Positions 1 through 9,800 of a stretch of 64,000 nucleotides of DNA are shown here, in pieces. Every line of letters begins with the position of its first letter. Position 1 is the stretch's first letter. The notes beneath the pieces were generated by a model. The model saw nothing but the letters and a program-made list of their open reading frames with translations. It was not told the DNA's origin and searched no databases. The DNA comes from CAYZWU01 sp964482235 (lineage in GTDB: Bacteria; Planctomycetota; B15-G4; CAYZWU01). The stretch is taken from positions 1-64,000 of the forward strand of contig CAYZWU010000024.1 of assembly GCA_964482235.1 (NCBI GenBank). Direction: 5' to 3'. The translations under genes and the position numbers were made by a program.

Positions 1-2
1 AC

Positions 3-1520
3 CTTCCCCGCCTGGCTTTCGATTCCTTCAGGGACGACGACCAGGTTTTCGCCGAGGCGCAGAACATCATCAGCACCTATCATCCCTCGCTGGCTCTCAT
101 CAACTTTGCCGACACGGACGCTCGCGGACATTCGGGCGATTTCGGGAGATACACTGACGCGATCGAGCACGCGGATTCGCTCGTGTACGATCTTTGCCAG
201 ACGATCTGGAACGATCCGCACTACGCGGACAACACGGCCATCTTCATCCTGAGCGACCATGGACGCCACCTGGAAGGAATCCTCTCCGGCAGCAAGGATC
301 ACGGCAGCACCTGCATAGGCTGCCGTCCGGTCCCATTCCTGGCGATCGGGCCCGACATCAAGGTCGACCACGAGGTGCAGAGCAGAGCGAATCACTGCGA
401 CATCCTGCCCACGGTGGCGCACCTTCTCGGCTTCGAGGCCCACATGGCCAAGGGGCGGATCCTCGACGAGATGCTCGTTTCGCCTCCAGCGGTGAAGGAA
501 ACGGCATGGAATCAGCCTGCTGTGGCCTGCGCAAACGGAAAGGTCCATGTGGCCTGGAGCACGCCGAAGGGTGGCAACCAGCAGATCGCCTACGCCAGGA
601 GCCATGACAACGGAGCGACCTGGACGGGATTTTCCTTTCTCAGCAACGCGGTCATCGCCTGCGATCCCAGCATTGCCGCGGAAGGCGACCGCGTGGCCGT
701 TGCCTGGGTAGCCATGCGGCTTGACGGATCCTGGCAGGTGGCCTTTCGCGAAAGCACCGACGGCGGGAATACCTGGTCGATGACGTCATCGGGTTCAGGC
801 ATCTACTCCTACAGGGCTGATCTTTTCCCCCACGTGGAGTACCTGGGAGGATATCTCCATCTGGCCTGGAACGAGGCGCCGATGACGCTGTTTCTATCCC
901 TCATCCGGGACGGGGCCGTGCTGAGCGTCAGCCCGCATAAAACGGATTTCATGGCTGGAAAGGTGCGGTGCGCTCCTTCGCCCGATGGGGCGCACGTTGT
1001 CTTCATGAAGTACATCGAGGTCGAGAACAACTGGGACATCATGTACACCCGATGCTACAACAACCAGTGGTCGATTCCGGTCAACATCTCCGACTCGGCC
1101 GGCGACTCGCTCAGGCCGGATATCATCTGGGACGGATCGGCCGTCCACGTGGTCTGGGCGGAGAAGATGGACGGGATCTTCAAAGTTGTCGTGCGGAGCA
1201 GTCCCGACGGAATCACCTGGGACGACCCTTTCGAGGTGGTGGCAGGCCAGAATCAAGGCAGCTGGCATCCCAGGATAGCGGCTGCCGGGAGCAACGTTCT
1301 CCTGACGGTCTGGGAAGATCTGTCCCTTTCCGGTTCCGCGGTCTATTCCTCCAAGAGCACGGACGGCGGAGCCAGCTGGAGCACACCGAGCCAATTGACA
1401 CCGTTGCAGTATCGCGCCATCTGTCCCGACATGGACATCGATTCTCAAGGGCGATTTCACGTGTTCACGATGCAGGGATCATGGCCGAGTAACGTCGGAT
1501 ACTTCAACTACGATCTGTAG
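3..1520 (+). CDS. Alkaline-phosphatase-superfamily phosphoesterase fused to sialidase-type (BNR) repeats, 5' truncated
   Basis: The reading frame is open from the first bases of the window, so the true start lies upstream; the internal GTG at 183 is not a plausible start. The first ~150 visible codons look like the C-terminal half of an alkaline-phosphatase/sulfatase fold: a NFADTDARGH metal-site segment, then ILSDHGRH (metal-binding Asp and His) and a late HCDILPTVAHLLG helix. The rest is a beta-propeller-like region with four Asp-box motifs (S-x-D-x-G-x-T-W type): SHDNGATW near 600, STDGGNTW near 755, SSPDGITW near 1200 and STDGGASW near 1357. It probably hydrolyses a phosphate or sulfate ester outside the cytoplasm, with the propeller used for binding. 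Substrate is unknown. The signal peptide, if any, is outside the window. Confidence 0.75.
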   Translation, partial: LPRLAFDSFRDDDQVFAEAQNIISTYHPSLALINFADTDARGHSGDFGRYTDAIEHADSLVYDLCQTIWNDPHYADNTAIFILSDHGRHLEGILSGSKDHGSTCIGCRPVPFLAIGPDIKVDHEVQSRANHCDILPTVAHLLGFEAHMAKGRILDEMLVSPPAVKETAWNQPAVACANGKVHVAWSTPKGGNQQIAYARSHDNGATWTGFSFLSNAVIACDPSIAAEGDRVAVAWVAMRLDGSWQVAFRESTDGGNTWSMTSSGSGIYSYRADLFPHVEYLGGYLHLAWNEAPMTLFLSLIRDGAVLSVSPHKTDFMAGKVRCAPSPDGAHVVFMKYIEVENNWDIMYTRCYNNQWSIPVNISDSAGDSLRPDIIWDGSAVHVVWAEKMDGIFKVVVRSSPDGITWDDPFEVVAGQNQGSWHPRIAAAGSNVLLTVWEDLSLSGSAVYSSKSTDGGASWSTPSQLTPLQYRAICPDMDIDSQGRFHVFTMQGSWPSNVGYFNYDL

Positions 1521-1604
1521 CAGATTCGATTTCTGGCAGACCGATAATTCGGTTCATTGTTTCGTTCGCAAGGAATGCACCTGTAGCTGGCGGGGGATAC
1601 TGCC

Positions 1605-2618
1605 ATGATCGATAAGATGGTACCTCTTCTTTTGACGGGTTTCTGGCTTCTCGCCCTGTCGGGCGCGGAAGTCCGGTCGCAGACTGCGCCTCTGGCCGAC
1701 ACGCTGACTGCCGACTGCACCCAGCTGCGCACGGACATCGGCGGGACGATCAACTTTCATCTCGATGGGGGAAGCGCCTGGGCCCACGCGCAGTATGTTC
1801 TTCTCGCCACATCCTCGGGACCGGGCAGCACGCCGCTGCCCGGCGGCAACACGCTGCCGATCACCCGCGACTACGTGACCGACTTCATCTGGCTTCACAG
1901 GACGGGATACCCGCCGCTGATCGCTTTTTCCGGTTTCCTGAACGCCAGCGGCGCGGCAGACGCCACCCTGGACTACCCCTACCCTCTCCCCCTGCTGCTT
2001 CCGGCAGGAACAGTGCTCGACTTCTGCTGGACCACCATGTATCCGTGGAACTTCCAGTCGAACATCGTCTCCATCGATGTCATCGATCCTCCCGTTGATT
2101 ACAGGTACGACGACGGCAGCACTGAACTCCTCGTGGGGTGGATGATGGGCGGCGACATCTGCTGGATGCACCGGTTCGACGAGATGCCGGGATGCGAAAC
2201 GATCGTCGACGTCCAGACGATCTGGGGCTCGGCCGCCTTTCCCGGCTACAGCCCGGGGAACGGGACTCCGGCGAAAATCCATGTATGGGAAGATCCCACG
2301 GACGACGGTGATCCGAGCGACATCGTGCTTATAGCCAGCGAACCGGTGACGGTGCAGAACGTGGACACCGACATCATGAACATCTACCCCCTCGGCACGC
2401 CGGTAGCCATCAACGGAGAGTTCTACGTGGGTGTGGCGATCTCCCACTTTGCCGGGCAGAACACCGTTCCCGTCGACACGACCACACCTTACCGATGGGG
2501 CGACGCATTCCTCTGCGGGACCGACACGATCGGCGGCTTCGATCCCGTCAACATCATGGCCAACACCTACCCGCCCCTCGAGTTGGGTAACTACTGGTGC
2601 CTTCGAGCCGGCTTCTGA
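1605..2618 (+). CDS. Exported protein of unknown function
   Basis: A 337-residue protein with an N-terminal signal peptide (MIDKMVPLLLTGFWLLALSG, cleavage near residue 26). The start ATG follows a GGGGGA purine stretch. Residues ~40-165 are beta-rich and end with FSGFLNASGAADATLDYPYP and a following LLPAGTVLDFCW segment. That pattern resembles the terminal domain seen in three other exported proteins here (near 10.3, 18.8 and 55.5 kb). Residues ~165-337 form a second module beginning RYDDGSTE and including VDVQTIWGSAAFPG and KIHVWEDPTDDGDPSD, a pattern I know only from uncharacterised secreted proteins. It lies 84 bp after the phosphoesterase fusion on the same strand and may be cotranscribed. 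No enzymatic motif was found. Confidence 0.7.
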   Translation: MIDKMVPLLLTGFWLLALSGAEVRSQTAPLADTLTADCTQLRTDIGGTINFHLDGGSAWAHAQYVLLATSSGPGSTPLPGGNTLPITRDYVTDFIWLHRTGYPPLIAFSGFLNASGAADATLDYPYPLPLLLPAGTVLDFCWTTMYPWNFQSNIVSIDVIDPPVDYRYDDGSTELLVGWMMGGDICWMHRFDEMPGCETIVDVQTIWGSAAFPGYSPGNGTPAKIHVWEDPTDDGDPSDIVLIASEPVTVQNVDTDIMNIYPLGTPVAINGEFYVGVAISHFAGQNTVPVDTTTPYRWGDAFLCGTDTIGGFDPVNIMANTYPPLELGNYWCLRAGF

Positions 2619-2652
2619 AAGAGGGAGCATTCGGTGGGGGCCTCCGCGGGGA

Positions 2653-2725
2653 GGATGTGGTTGGAATTTTGCTCCCTCATGCATTCCTTCGGAATGAAGT
2701 CGGTCGCAAAAATCCAACCACATCC
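2653..2725 (+). terminator. 20-bp inverted repeat with T-run, probable terminator
   Basis: The arms are 2653-2672 (GGATGTGGTTGGAATTTTGC) and 2706-2725, complementary except for one position. The 33-base loop holds a second small hairpin, CATTCC/GGAATG at 2682-2696. A run of six T follows (gattttttc, near 2736). It lies 34 bp past the stop of the exported protein and ~105 bp before the next start, so a rho-independent terminator or attenuator is the simplest reading. Confidence 0.6.
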
Positions 2726-2830
2726 AACCGTGGACGATTTTTTCTCGCTGCTTGTGTCTGTCAGGCACATCTATTTTAATTTTGATAAATTAAGAGAAGA
2801 GGATTCTGTCCATTTGTTTGGGGGATCGAA

Positions 2831-5800
2831 ATGAGTCGACTCGCACAGGGAAGAGAGTTCTTTCAGATTGTGCATCGCAGCTCGATTCTGCTGACCGTTC
2901 TTTTCTTGTTCGCGCTCTTTCTCGCAACAGAAATTACGCAGGCTGATGAGAGAGGCGACGGCGACTCGCTTCTTCAGCAGGCTCGAGTCTTCTGGAAGGA
3001 GAAGCAGTTCACAGAGGCCGCCGAGGCCTACCGGGAGCTGCGCGATCGCTTTCCCCGGCACGAATACGTTCGAAGCGGAAATGCCCAGTTCTGGCTCTGG
3101 TGCTGCCTTGGCAACGCGGGCCGGATCAAGGAGGAGATCGAGGAGATCGAGTCCTTCCTCGATGATTATCCCGCCCATCAATCCTGCGCCTATGCCCTCT
3201 ACTTCCTCGGAGAAGCCAGGAGAAAAGCCGGGGACGAGAAAGGGGCGAAACGCGCCTGGGATGAACTGCTGAAGAAATACCCCGACGACAGGATGGCCGA
3301 TGTCGTTCGAAAGGCACGAAGCGGCGGAAGGGAGGCCGCCTCCCCGCGGAAGGGTGGAGGCAGAACCCTCGGTGTCGATTATGTCGACTATGCCGTGAAT
3401 GCGGCCGCCTGGCTGAAGTCGACGGCGCGCAACGGAGAGGGCGGGATCTGGTGGCCGGAGAAGGAAGGAGGGGACAAGGACGACCTCTACTTCTACAGCG
3501 GCTCCTCGGGACCGTGCTTCTTCTTTCTCAATCTGTACAGGATCACGGGAAAGGAGGAATACGCCGGCCTGGCCAGGCAAAGCGCGAACCTTCTCCTTGA
3601 CCGCGGCAGGCCGGAAAGGGGGAGGTTTCGCTTCACCGATTCGGCGGGCCTCTATACCGGGGACGCGGGAATCGGTCACGTCCTTCTGGCTCTTCATCGC
3701 GAGTTCGGCGACGTGAGCTATCTCGACGGGGCCCGCGCTGCAGCGGACTCGATCGTGGATCAGGCCGGGGCGGACGGCAGGTTCGACGGCTGGGACGGGA
3801 ACATGGACATCATATCGGGTGCGGCAGGAACGGGATTGTTCCTTCTCGAGATGCATGCGAGTACGGGCGACGAGAAGTACCTCGCCTGTGCGTCGGAGGC
3901 GGCGGAATGGCTGATCGACAGCGCCGATCAGGCAAAGGGCGCTCTCAAGTGGAAACCCGGCTTCTCCATGGAACGGTTCTACACAGGCTTCTCGCACGGC
4001 ACGGCAGGGATCGCCTACTTCCTGGCGAGGGTCCACGAGCGTACGGGGGAAAAGCGCTTCCTCGCCGCCGCCGAGGCCGGCGCCCGATGGCTCGAGAAGA
4101 ACGCCCTTGCCGAAGGGAAGGGACTGAAATGGTATCACTACGAGCCTGACGCCATGGACCGGTTCCAGACGGGCTGGTGCCACGGTCCGGCCGGAACGTG
4201 CCGCCTCTTTCTCGAGCTCTTCAGGATCACCGGCCGGCGGGGCTACCTGAAGACCGCGGAGAAAGGCGCGGTCTGGCTCGGAGCTTCGGTCGATCCGGCG
4301 TCGGGCAAGGGGTTCTGGGGGCTTTCGGCCTGCTGCGGGGCCGCCGGCGTGGGCGACTATCTTCTCGATCTCTTCCTGGCAGGGGGCGACGAGGAGCACC
4401 TCGAGCATGCGGCGCGGATAGCCGGACTTCTGATCGACCGGGCCAGGACCGCGAAGGAGGGGTGCCGCTGGAGCAACAGCGGATCGATTGACAAGACCGG
4501 GAAGCTTGTCTGCGATACGGGGTACATGGTCGGCGCCGCCGGAGTGGGATCGTTCTTCCTGAAGCTGCACGCCGTTCTCGGCAGCATGGAGCACCGGCTC
4601 ATCCCCTTTGCCGACATGCCGGCATACGAACCCGTGGCTGCCGGCGGCTCGAAGGGAAAGAAGCGGGACAGCACCTACGTCGTGATGACGAACGTGGCGA
4701 AAAGCTCGGGCTACTACAAGGCTGTCCGCAAGCTGATCGATCTGCACGGCGGCACGGTCGTGGTTTTCGATCCCGGCCGGATGAACGCCGCCCGCAGGAA
4801 GCTCAGCCGCATCGGCCCGCGCTACGTGGCCCTGGTTTTGGCGCCGAGCGACATCGACGCCAACCTGCAGCGGCAGATGATCGCCCTCTCCACGCGGATG
4901 GACAGCGACCCATTCTGCGACTTTGCTTTCGGGTTCGTGACCGGAGCCACGTCCCATGACGCGATTTCTCTTGTGGAGAGGAGCAGCCGCGTCAGCAGGC
5001 ACGGGATCAGGAAAAGAAAGGTCGGGGCCTCCGTTGTCAGCGGAATGAAGTCCTTCGCCTACGACGGGGGAGGAACGAATCTTCTGAAAGAGCTCGGATA
5101 CGAGATGAAGACGGTCTACTGGGCCTGCGTGGAGGACGATCCCGATGTGCTCGACTTCGTGAAAGACCACCTTGCCGACATCGAGGACGCCGGCGTCGTC
5201 AGCCTCGGTGGATGCGGCGATCCGGAGGGGATCTGGCTCTTCTCCGACAAGAGAAACAGGGATTCGTCGAAGCACTGGCCCTTCGATCCCGACAAGGTCG
5301 GCTTCGATCCGAAGGGCGAGATGCCGCGCATCATGGCGAGGCAGTTCAGCAGGATCAAGCTCGGCTCAGCCGTTGTCTGGTCGGGAACGTGCCACAGCGG
5401 CGTCCTGCATCGCGCCTTCGTGGAGAACGACATCGTCTCCACCTTCGGCAGGGTAGACCGGGTGACCGAGTACATCGTTCCCAAGGGAAGGAGCCTGGCC
5501 AAGAGCATCCTGTCCGCCGGCCCGTCCGCCTACCTCGCCCCGATCGGCGCGAATCACGGCTATGCCTGCCTGGTCGAGTCCTACCGCGCGCTCTCGTCGG
5601 GAATGCCTCTCGGCGAGGTGATGCGCACGCGCTACAACGAGATCATCTTCGCGGCGGGCGGAAAGCTGGATGTTTTTCTCTTCGTGCCCGGCGCCCCGGA
5701 ACCGCGCGAGGATCCGATGCGCGGCGGGGGAGCGAACCGCGCTCTCTTCGGTGATCCGCGCTTTGCTCCCTTCGCCGAGTCGGGCAAGGAGTGGCTCGAG

Positions 5801-6145
5801 AAGAAGATGGAGCTGATCGAGCAGTGGAACGAGCTCTCCGTCGCCTGCAAGGTCATGGACACGGAGTCGGGCATGTTCTGGGACATGTTCGGCGACGACA
5901 ACGCCAATCCGGAACGAATCTACACAACGGTCGCGCTCCCTGTGGATTTCGGGACGGTGGACCGCGTGACGGCCGGCGCCCGGGATGCCGAGGGCGGCGT
6001 GATCGAGACGACCGGCCCGGCCTGGGCCGTGGAGAGTGTCGACGGAAGAAGCGAGATCCATCTCCAGGTGAACGCGCCGACCGGATCGTTGAAGAACAAG
6101 GGAACAACGGTGGAGTTCAGGATCTACCCTCGTTCCGGAGAGTGA
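2831..6145 (+). CDS. Exported TPR / LanC-like (CCG-type) protein with C-terminal cysteine-protease-like region
   Basis: 1104 residues. ATG follows GGGGGA. A hydrophobic signal segment covers residues ~15-38 (SSILLTVLFLFALFLATEI). Residues ~45-155 hold TPR-like helices. Residues ~175-590 are a six-hairpin LanC-like toroid with repeated (S/D)xGxAGxG hairpin motifs: FSHGTAGIAYFL, GWCHGPAG, ACCGAAGVG and VGAAGVGSFF. C450 of GWCHG and C501-C502 of ACCG match the zinc ligands of LanC cyclases in the Cys-Cys-Cys (CCG) version known from the ProcM-type clade. Residues ~610-960 begin STYVVMTNVAK and contain DFAFGFVTGATSHDA, WSGTCHSG (C854) and GANHGYAC (H909). This resembles a peptidase C25/caspase fold, but I cannot place a convincing catalytic His at the usual position. 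No lanthipeptide precursor or dehydratase is nearby, so a lanthipeptide role is unlikely. Substrate is unknown. Confidence 0.75.
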   Translation: MSRLAQGREFFQIVHRSSILLTVLFLFALFLATEITQADERGDGDSLLQQARVFWKEKQFTEAAEAYRELRDRFPRHEYVRSGNAQFWLWCCLGNAGRIKEEIEEIESFLDDYPAHQSCAYALYFLGEARRKAGDEKGAKRAWDELLKKYPDDRMADVVRKARSGGREAASPRKGGGRTLGVDYVDYAVNAAAWLKSTARNGEGGIWWPEKEGGDKDDLYFYSGSSGPCFFFLNLYRITGKEEYAGLARQSANLLLDRGRPERGRFRFTDSAGLYTGDAGIGHVLLALHREFGDVSYLDGARAAADSIVDQAGADGRFDGWDGNMDIISGAAGTGLFLLEMHASTGDEKYLACASEAAEWLIDSADQAKGALKWKPGFSMERFYTGFSHGTAGIAYFLARVHERTGEKRFLAAAEAGARWLEKNALAEGKGLKWYHYEPDAMDRFQTGWCHGPAGTCRLFLELFRITGRRGYLKTAEKGAVWLGASVDPASGKGFWGLSACCGAAGVGDYLLDLFLAGGDEEHLEHAARIAGLLIDRARTAKEGCRWSNSGSIDKTGKLVCDTGYMVGAAGVGSFFLKLHAVLGSMEHRLIPFADMPAYEPVAAGGSKGKKRDSTYVVMTNVAKSSGYYKAVRKLIDLHGGTVVVFDPGRMNAARRKLSRIGPRYVALVLAPSDIDANLQRQMIALSTRMDSDPFCDFAFGFVTGATSHDAISLVERSSRVSRHGIRKRKVGASVVSGMKSFAYDGGGTNLLKELGYEMKTVYWACVEDDPDVLDFVKDHLADIEDAGVVSLGGCGDPEGIWLFSDKRNRDSSKHWPFDPDKVGFDPKGEMPRIMARQFSRIKLGSAVVWSGTCHSGVLHRAFVENDIVSTFGRVDRVTEYIVPKGRSLAKSILSAGPSAYLAPIGANHGYACLVESYRALSSGMPLGEVMRTRYNEIIFAAGGKLDVFLFVPGAPEPREDPMRGGGANRALFGDPRFAPFAESGKEWLEKKMELIEQWNELSVACKVMDTESGMFWDMFGDDNANPERIYTTVALPVDFGTVDRVTAGARDAEGGVIETTGPAWAVESVDGRSEIHLQVNAPTGSLKNKGTTVEFRIYPRSGE

Positions 6146-6264
6146 CCGGCGGCGATGGTCCGCTCTTGCGAGAAGAGGCGTCATTTGCCAGAATGACAGT
6201 TCATTTACCTGTTGCACGTCTTGCATCGTTGTCGTCGGGCCCGAGGATTCAGGGACAGGAGCCT

Positions 6265-6858
6265 ATGTTTGCGCAGAGGGAAATCACCGACCTGTTGATT
6301 CACGCCGCCAAGGGAGACCGCGATTCCCACGAGAAGCTTCTCGAACGGATCTATGACGAGCTGCGCGCACTGGCAGGGCGGCATCTGAGGCACGAACGCT
6401 CGGGGCACACCCTCCAACCAACGGCCCTCGTGCATGAGGCCTACATGCGCCTCGTCGACCAGACCCGTATCGAGTGGGAGAACAGGAAGCAGTTCTTCGC
6501 TCTCGCGGCGAGGATGATGCGCCGGGTCCTGGTGGATCACGCCCGCAAGGACAAGGCGAAAAAGCGTGGTGGTGGACAGGCTGCGAAGGTGCCCATCACG
6601 CAGATCGTCGATTTTGGGATTATGAACTCCTCCGACCTGATCGACATCGACGATGCCCTGAAGGAGTTCGCCGCCTTCGACGCGGAGAAGAGCGCCCTCG
6701 TGGAGCTCCGGTTCTTCGCCGGAATGACCATGGAAAAGATTGCCGAGACCCTGGGCGTCTCCATCGGAAAGATCGAGCGCGACTGGCGACTGGCGCGAGC
6801 CTGGATCTTCAAGAGATTGCGAGAGATCAAGGGCGATGGATCCAGCGAAATGGCATGA
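6265..6858 (+). CDS. ECF RNA polymerase sigma factor, TIGR02999-like
   Basis: 197 residues. The sequence LLIHAAKGDRDSHEKLLERIYDELR (written here only as a region, residues ~9-33), then LQPTALVHEAYMRL and FFALAARMMRRVLVDHAR, is typical of the ECF family linked to Ser/Thr kinases in Planctomycetes and Acidobacteria. Region 4 is MTMEKIAETLGVSIGKIERD. The ATG at 6265 was chosen over upstream in-frame starts because homology begins there and AGGAG precedes it closely; an ATG at 6193 is the alternative. The 3' end overlaps the kinase start by 23 bp, so the two are translationally coupled. A palindrome GTCATT-6-AATGAC at 6180-6197 sits upstream and could be an operator. It probably directs transcription in response to the kinase. 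Confidence 0.9.
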   Translation: MFAQREITDLLIHAAKGDRDSHEKLLERIYDELRALAGRHLRHERSGHTLQPTALVHEAYMRLVDQTRIEWENRKQFFALAARMMRRVLVDHARKDKAKKRGGGQAAKVPITQIVDFGIMNSSDLIDIDDALKEFAAFDAEKSALVELRFFAGMTMEKIAETLGVSIGKIERDWRLARAWIFKRLREIKGDGSSEMA

Positions 6859-9800
6859 GATCGAGGAGATCTTCCACGATGCCTCACGGAAGCCTGCCGA
6901 GGAGCGGGCCCTCCACATCGAAACAGCCTGTCGCGGCGACGAGGACCTGAAGAAGGAGGTCCTCGCCCTCCTGGCCGCCCAGGAGGAAGCGGGCGATTTC
7001 ATGGACAAGCCTCCCCTGGAAAAGAAGGTCGATCTCGACACGGCGACGTCGCTCATCGATGCAGAGGAGCGTTCCTTCGTCGGCAGGGAGATCGGCCCCT
7101 ATCGCCTGGAAGATGTCATCGCCGCCGGCGGCATGGGAACCGTCTATCTCGCCGCCCGGACCGATGAGTCGTTCCAGAAGAAGGTCGCCGTCAAGCTGAT
7201 CCGTGGAGGATTGCTGAGCAGGGAGATCATCCGCCGCTTCTATCGTGAACGCCAGACCCTGGCCAACCTCGACCACATCAACATCGCCAGACTCCTCGAC
7301 GGCGGCACGAGTGATGATGGGCACCCCTATCTCGTCATGGAGTTCATCGAGGGGACCGCGATCGACACATACTGTGATTCGCACGTTCTGACCGTCAACG
7401 AGCGCCTGGACATCTTTCTCAAGGTCTGCGCGGCGGTCCAGTACGCCCATGGCAAGCTCGTTGTGCATCGCGACATCAAGCCGGGGAACATCCTTGTCAC
7501 CGAGGATGGCATTCCGAAGCTGCTCGACTTCGGAATCGTCAAGATCCTCGATCCCGAGGCCGAGCCGAGCGCCGCGATCACTCTCACCGTGCAGAGGCTG
7601 ATGACACCGGAGTACGCGAGCCCCGAGCAGATACGTGGAGACACGATCTCCACGGCAACGGACGTCTATTCCCTGGGAATCGTTCTCTACGAGCTTCTCA
7701 CGGGGCACCGGCCCTACCGCTTCGAGAGCCGGTCGGCCATGGAGGTGGAGCGCATCGTCTGCAAGGAGGATCCGCCTCGGCCGAGCGCCGTGGTCACCGA
7801 GGTCGTCCAGCTCTCGACTCCTCGCGGCGACACGTGCACTCTCACGCCTGACAGCGTGAGCCGCACCCGTGAAGGCCGTCCCGACAGGCTGCGGCGGCGG
7901 CTGGTTGGCGACCTCGACCACATCGTGATGAAGGCTCTTCGCAAGGAGCCCGAGAAGCGGTATACGTCGGTGGAGCATTTTGCCGAGGACATCCGCCGAC
8001 ACCTGGCGAGGCTGCCCGTTCACGCCCGTCGGGGCACCTGGAGGTACCGTGCCGGCAAGTTCGTGAAGAGGAACAAGACGGCAGCCCTGGCGGCCGGCTT
8101 GATTCTCCTGGCCACTGCCGTGGCTTGCTACTTCGGCATCGCCGATTCGCGCCGTGCGGCGGACCAGGAGGCGGCTCAGCAGGTCCTCGATTTCCTCACA
8201 CGCCTCTACGAGAATCCCCTGTCCGAGCGCACTCCGCGTGAGCAGGTCAGGGAAACGCTGGAAGCGAAACACACTCTGGAACTGGCCCGCGACCTGAGCG
8301 ACCAGCCTGAAGAGCTTCTCCGGTTCGCTGCCGCGATCTACCAGATCTGCGAAGGATTTCATCTCGACGACCTGGCTGTCCAGTGGAGACGGATTTCATT
8401 CGACACCTACAGGTCGAGCCTGCCGCCCGATGATCCCGTCCTGCTGAATGCTCAGTACCAGTATGCCCAGGCCTTGCGGCGGACGGGGCGCTTCGAGGAA
8501 GCGGCCAGGCAGGTCACGGCCTTGCTGGATCAACAGGAGGGGAGCCACGGTAATGGAACGCTCTTTCCCGGAAAGCTGAACCATCTTCTTGCCGCCATTT
8601 CCTGGGATCAAGGGAACTACAGGGAACCCGAGGATCTCTTCGAGAAATCGCTGCGGCTGCTGTCGAATGCTGATGGCTCGCCTTCCTGCGAGCTCGTAGC
8701 CGCCATGCTCGACTTCGCCGGATTCCTCGACGAGCGGGGAGATTTCGAGAAAGCGGGCGATCTGTATCGACGAGCCCTTGCCGCGGCGAATAAGATACCC
8801 GCTGAGCCGGGGCGCCTCGCTGCTGCCGAGGTCTATCACAAGCTGGGGACACACCTCTGGCGTACTCCCGGATTCGAGAGAGCGGAAATCCATATTCGCG
8901 GGGCCCTGGAGATCTACCAGGGTCTGCTTCCGGAATGGGATCACCGGATAGCCGCCTGTCTGAATGACCTCTTCTCCCTGCTCCTCTATTCCAAACAGAA
9001 GAACGAGGATTTCGACGAATGTTCCGCCTCGGCGTTCTGGAAAAAATCATGGAAGATCAGGCAGAAGGTGTTCGGCGATCAGAGTTTCGAATCGGCAGAC
9101 AGCCTCTTTCTGATTGCGCCGGAACTCACCTTCGGCTCCGCTTCAAATGCGCTATCGAGGAATGCCGTTGACCAGTACAGCCGGTTGTGGTCCAGGGACC
9201 ATCCCAAGGTGACGGTTCCGATGGTCTGGCTGGGCGCGAGCCTGTCAGACATAAAGAGGCCTCGTATGGAGACCGATACCCTGCTCGAAGGTGAAGAACT
9301 GCTGAGAGAGGCGCTGGCCGTTCATAGAAAAAAAATCTCGGCCCGTCACTGGTGCATCGGCCATACCAAGGTCTACCTGGGAATCAACTTCTTGAAGCAG
9401 AGCCGCTTCCAGGAAGGCGCAGCCTTGATCTCCGATGGTCTGGACATCCTGCAAGAGTGCTACGGAGAGAGGCATCCCCTGTTGATCCGGGAAACAGGAA
9501 GGGCTGCCTTGGCCTGTAAGATATGGGGGCTCCGGGACGATGAGAAGCGATACAGGGATCGCATCGAGGGAAAATCGGCCACGTGGCCCTATGGCGAGAT
9601 GATCCGCGACTGCGACTTCAGCTGCGAGTCGTGGGCCAGGATCGACTTCGAAGACGATCATATCGAGAAGACCTTTGACATAGATCAGCCCCTGGACGAG
9701 AAGACCACAGCCTGTCTCTGGATCTACGGGCAGCCGAGAAGCTGGATGTGGCGGGATTTCGAGGAGAGGGAGAACATCCGCATCCGCGTCAATCACGATC

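Noticed and set aside
2831..6145. Lanthipeptide biosynthesis cluster
   Set aside because: Only a LanC-like domain is present. There is no dehydratase, no precursor peptide and no transporter nearby.
5791..6264. Extended N-terminus for the ECF sigma factor
   Set aside because: The upstream codons overlap the LanC-like gene, and ECF homology begins only at the 6265 ATG.
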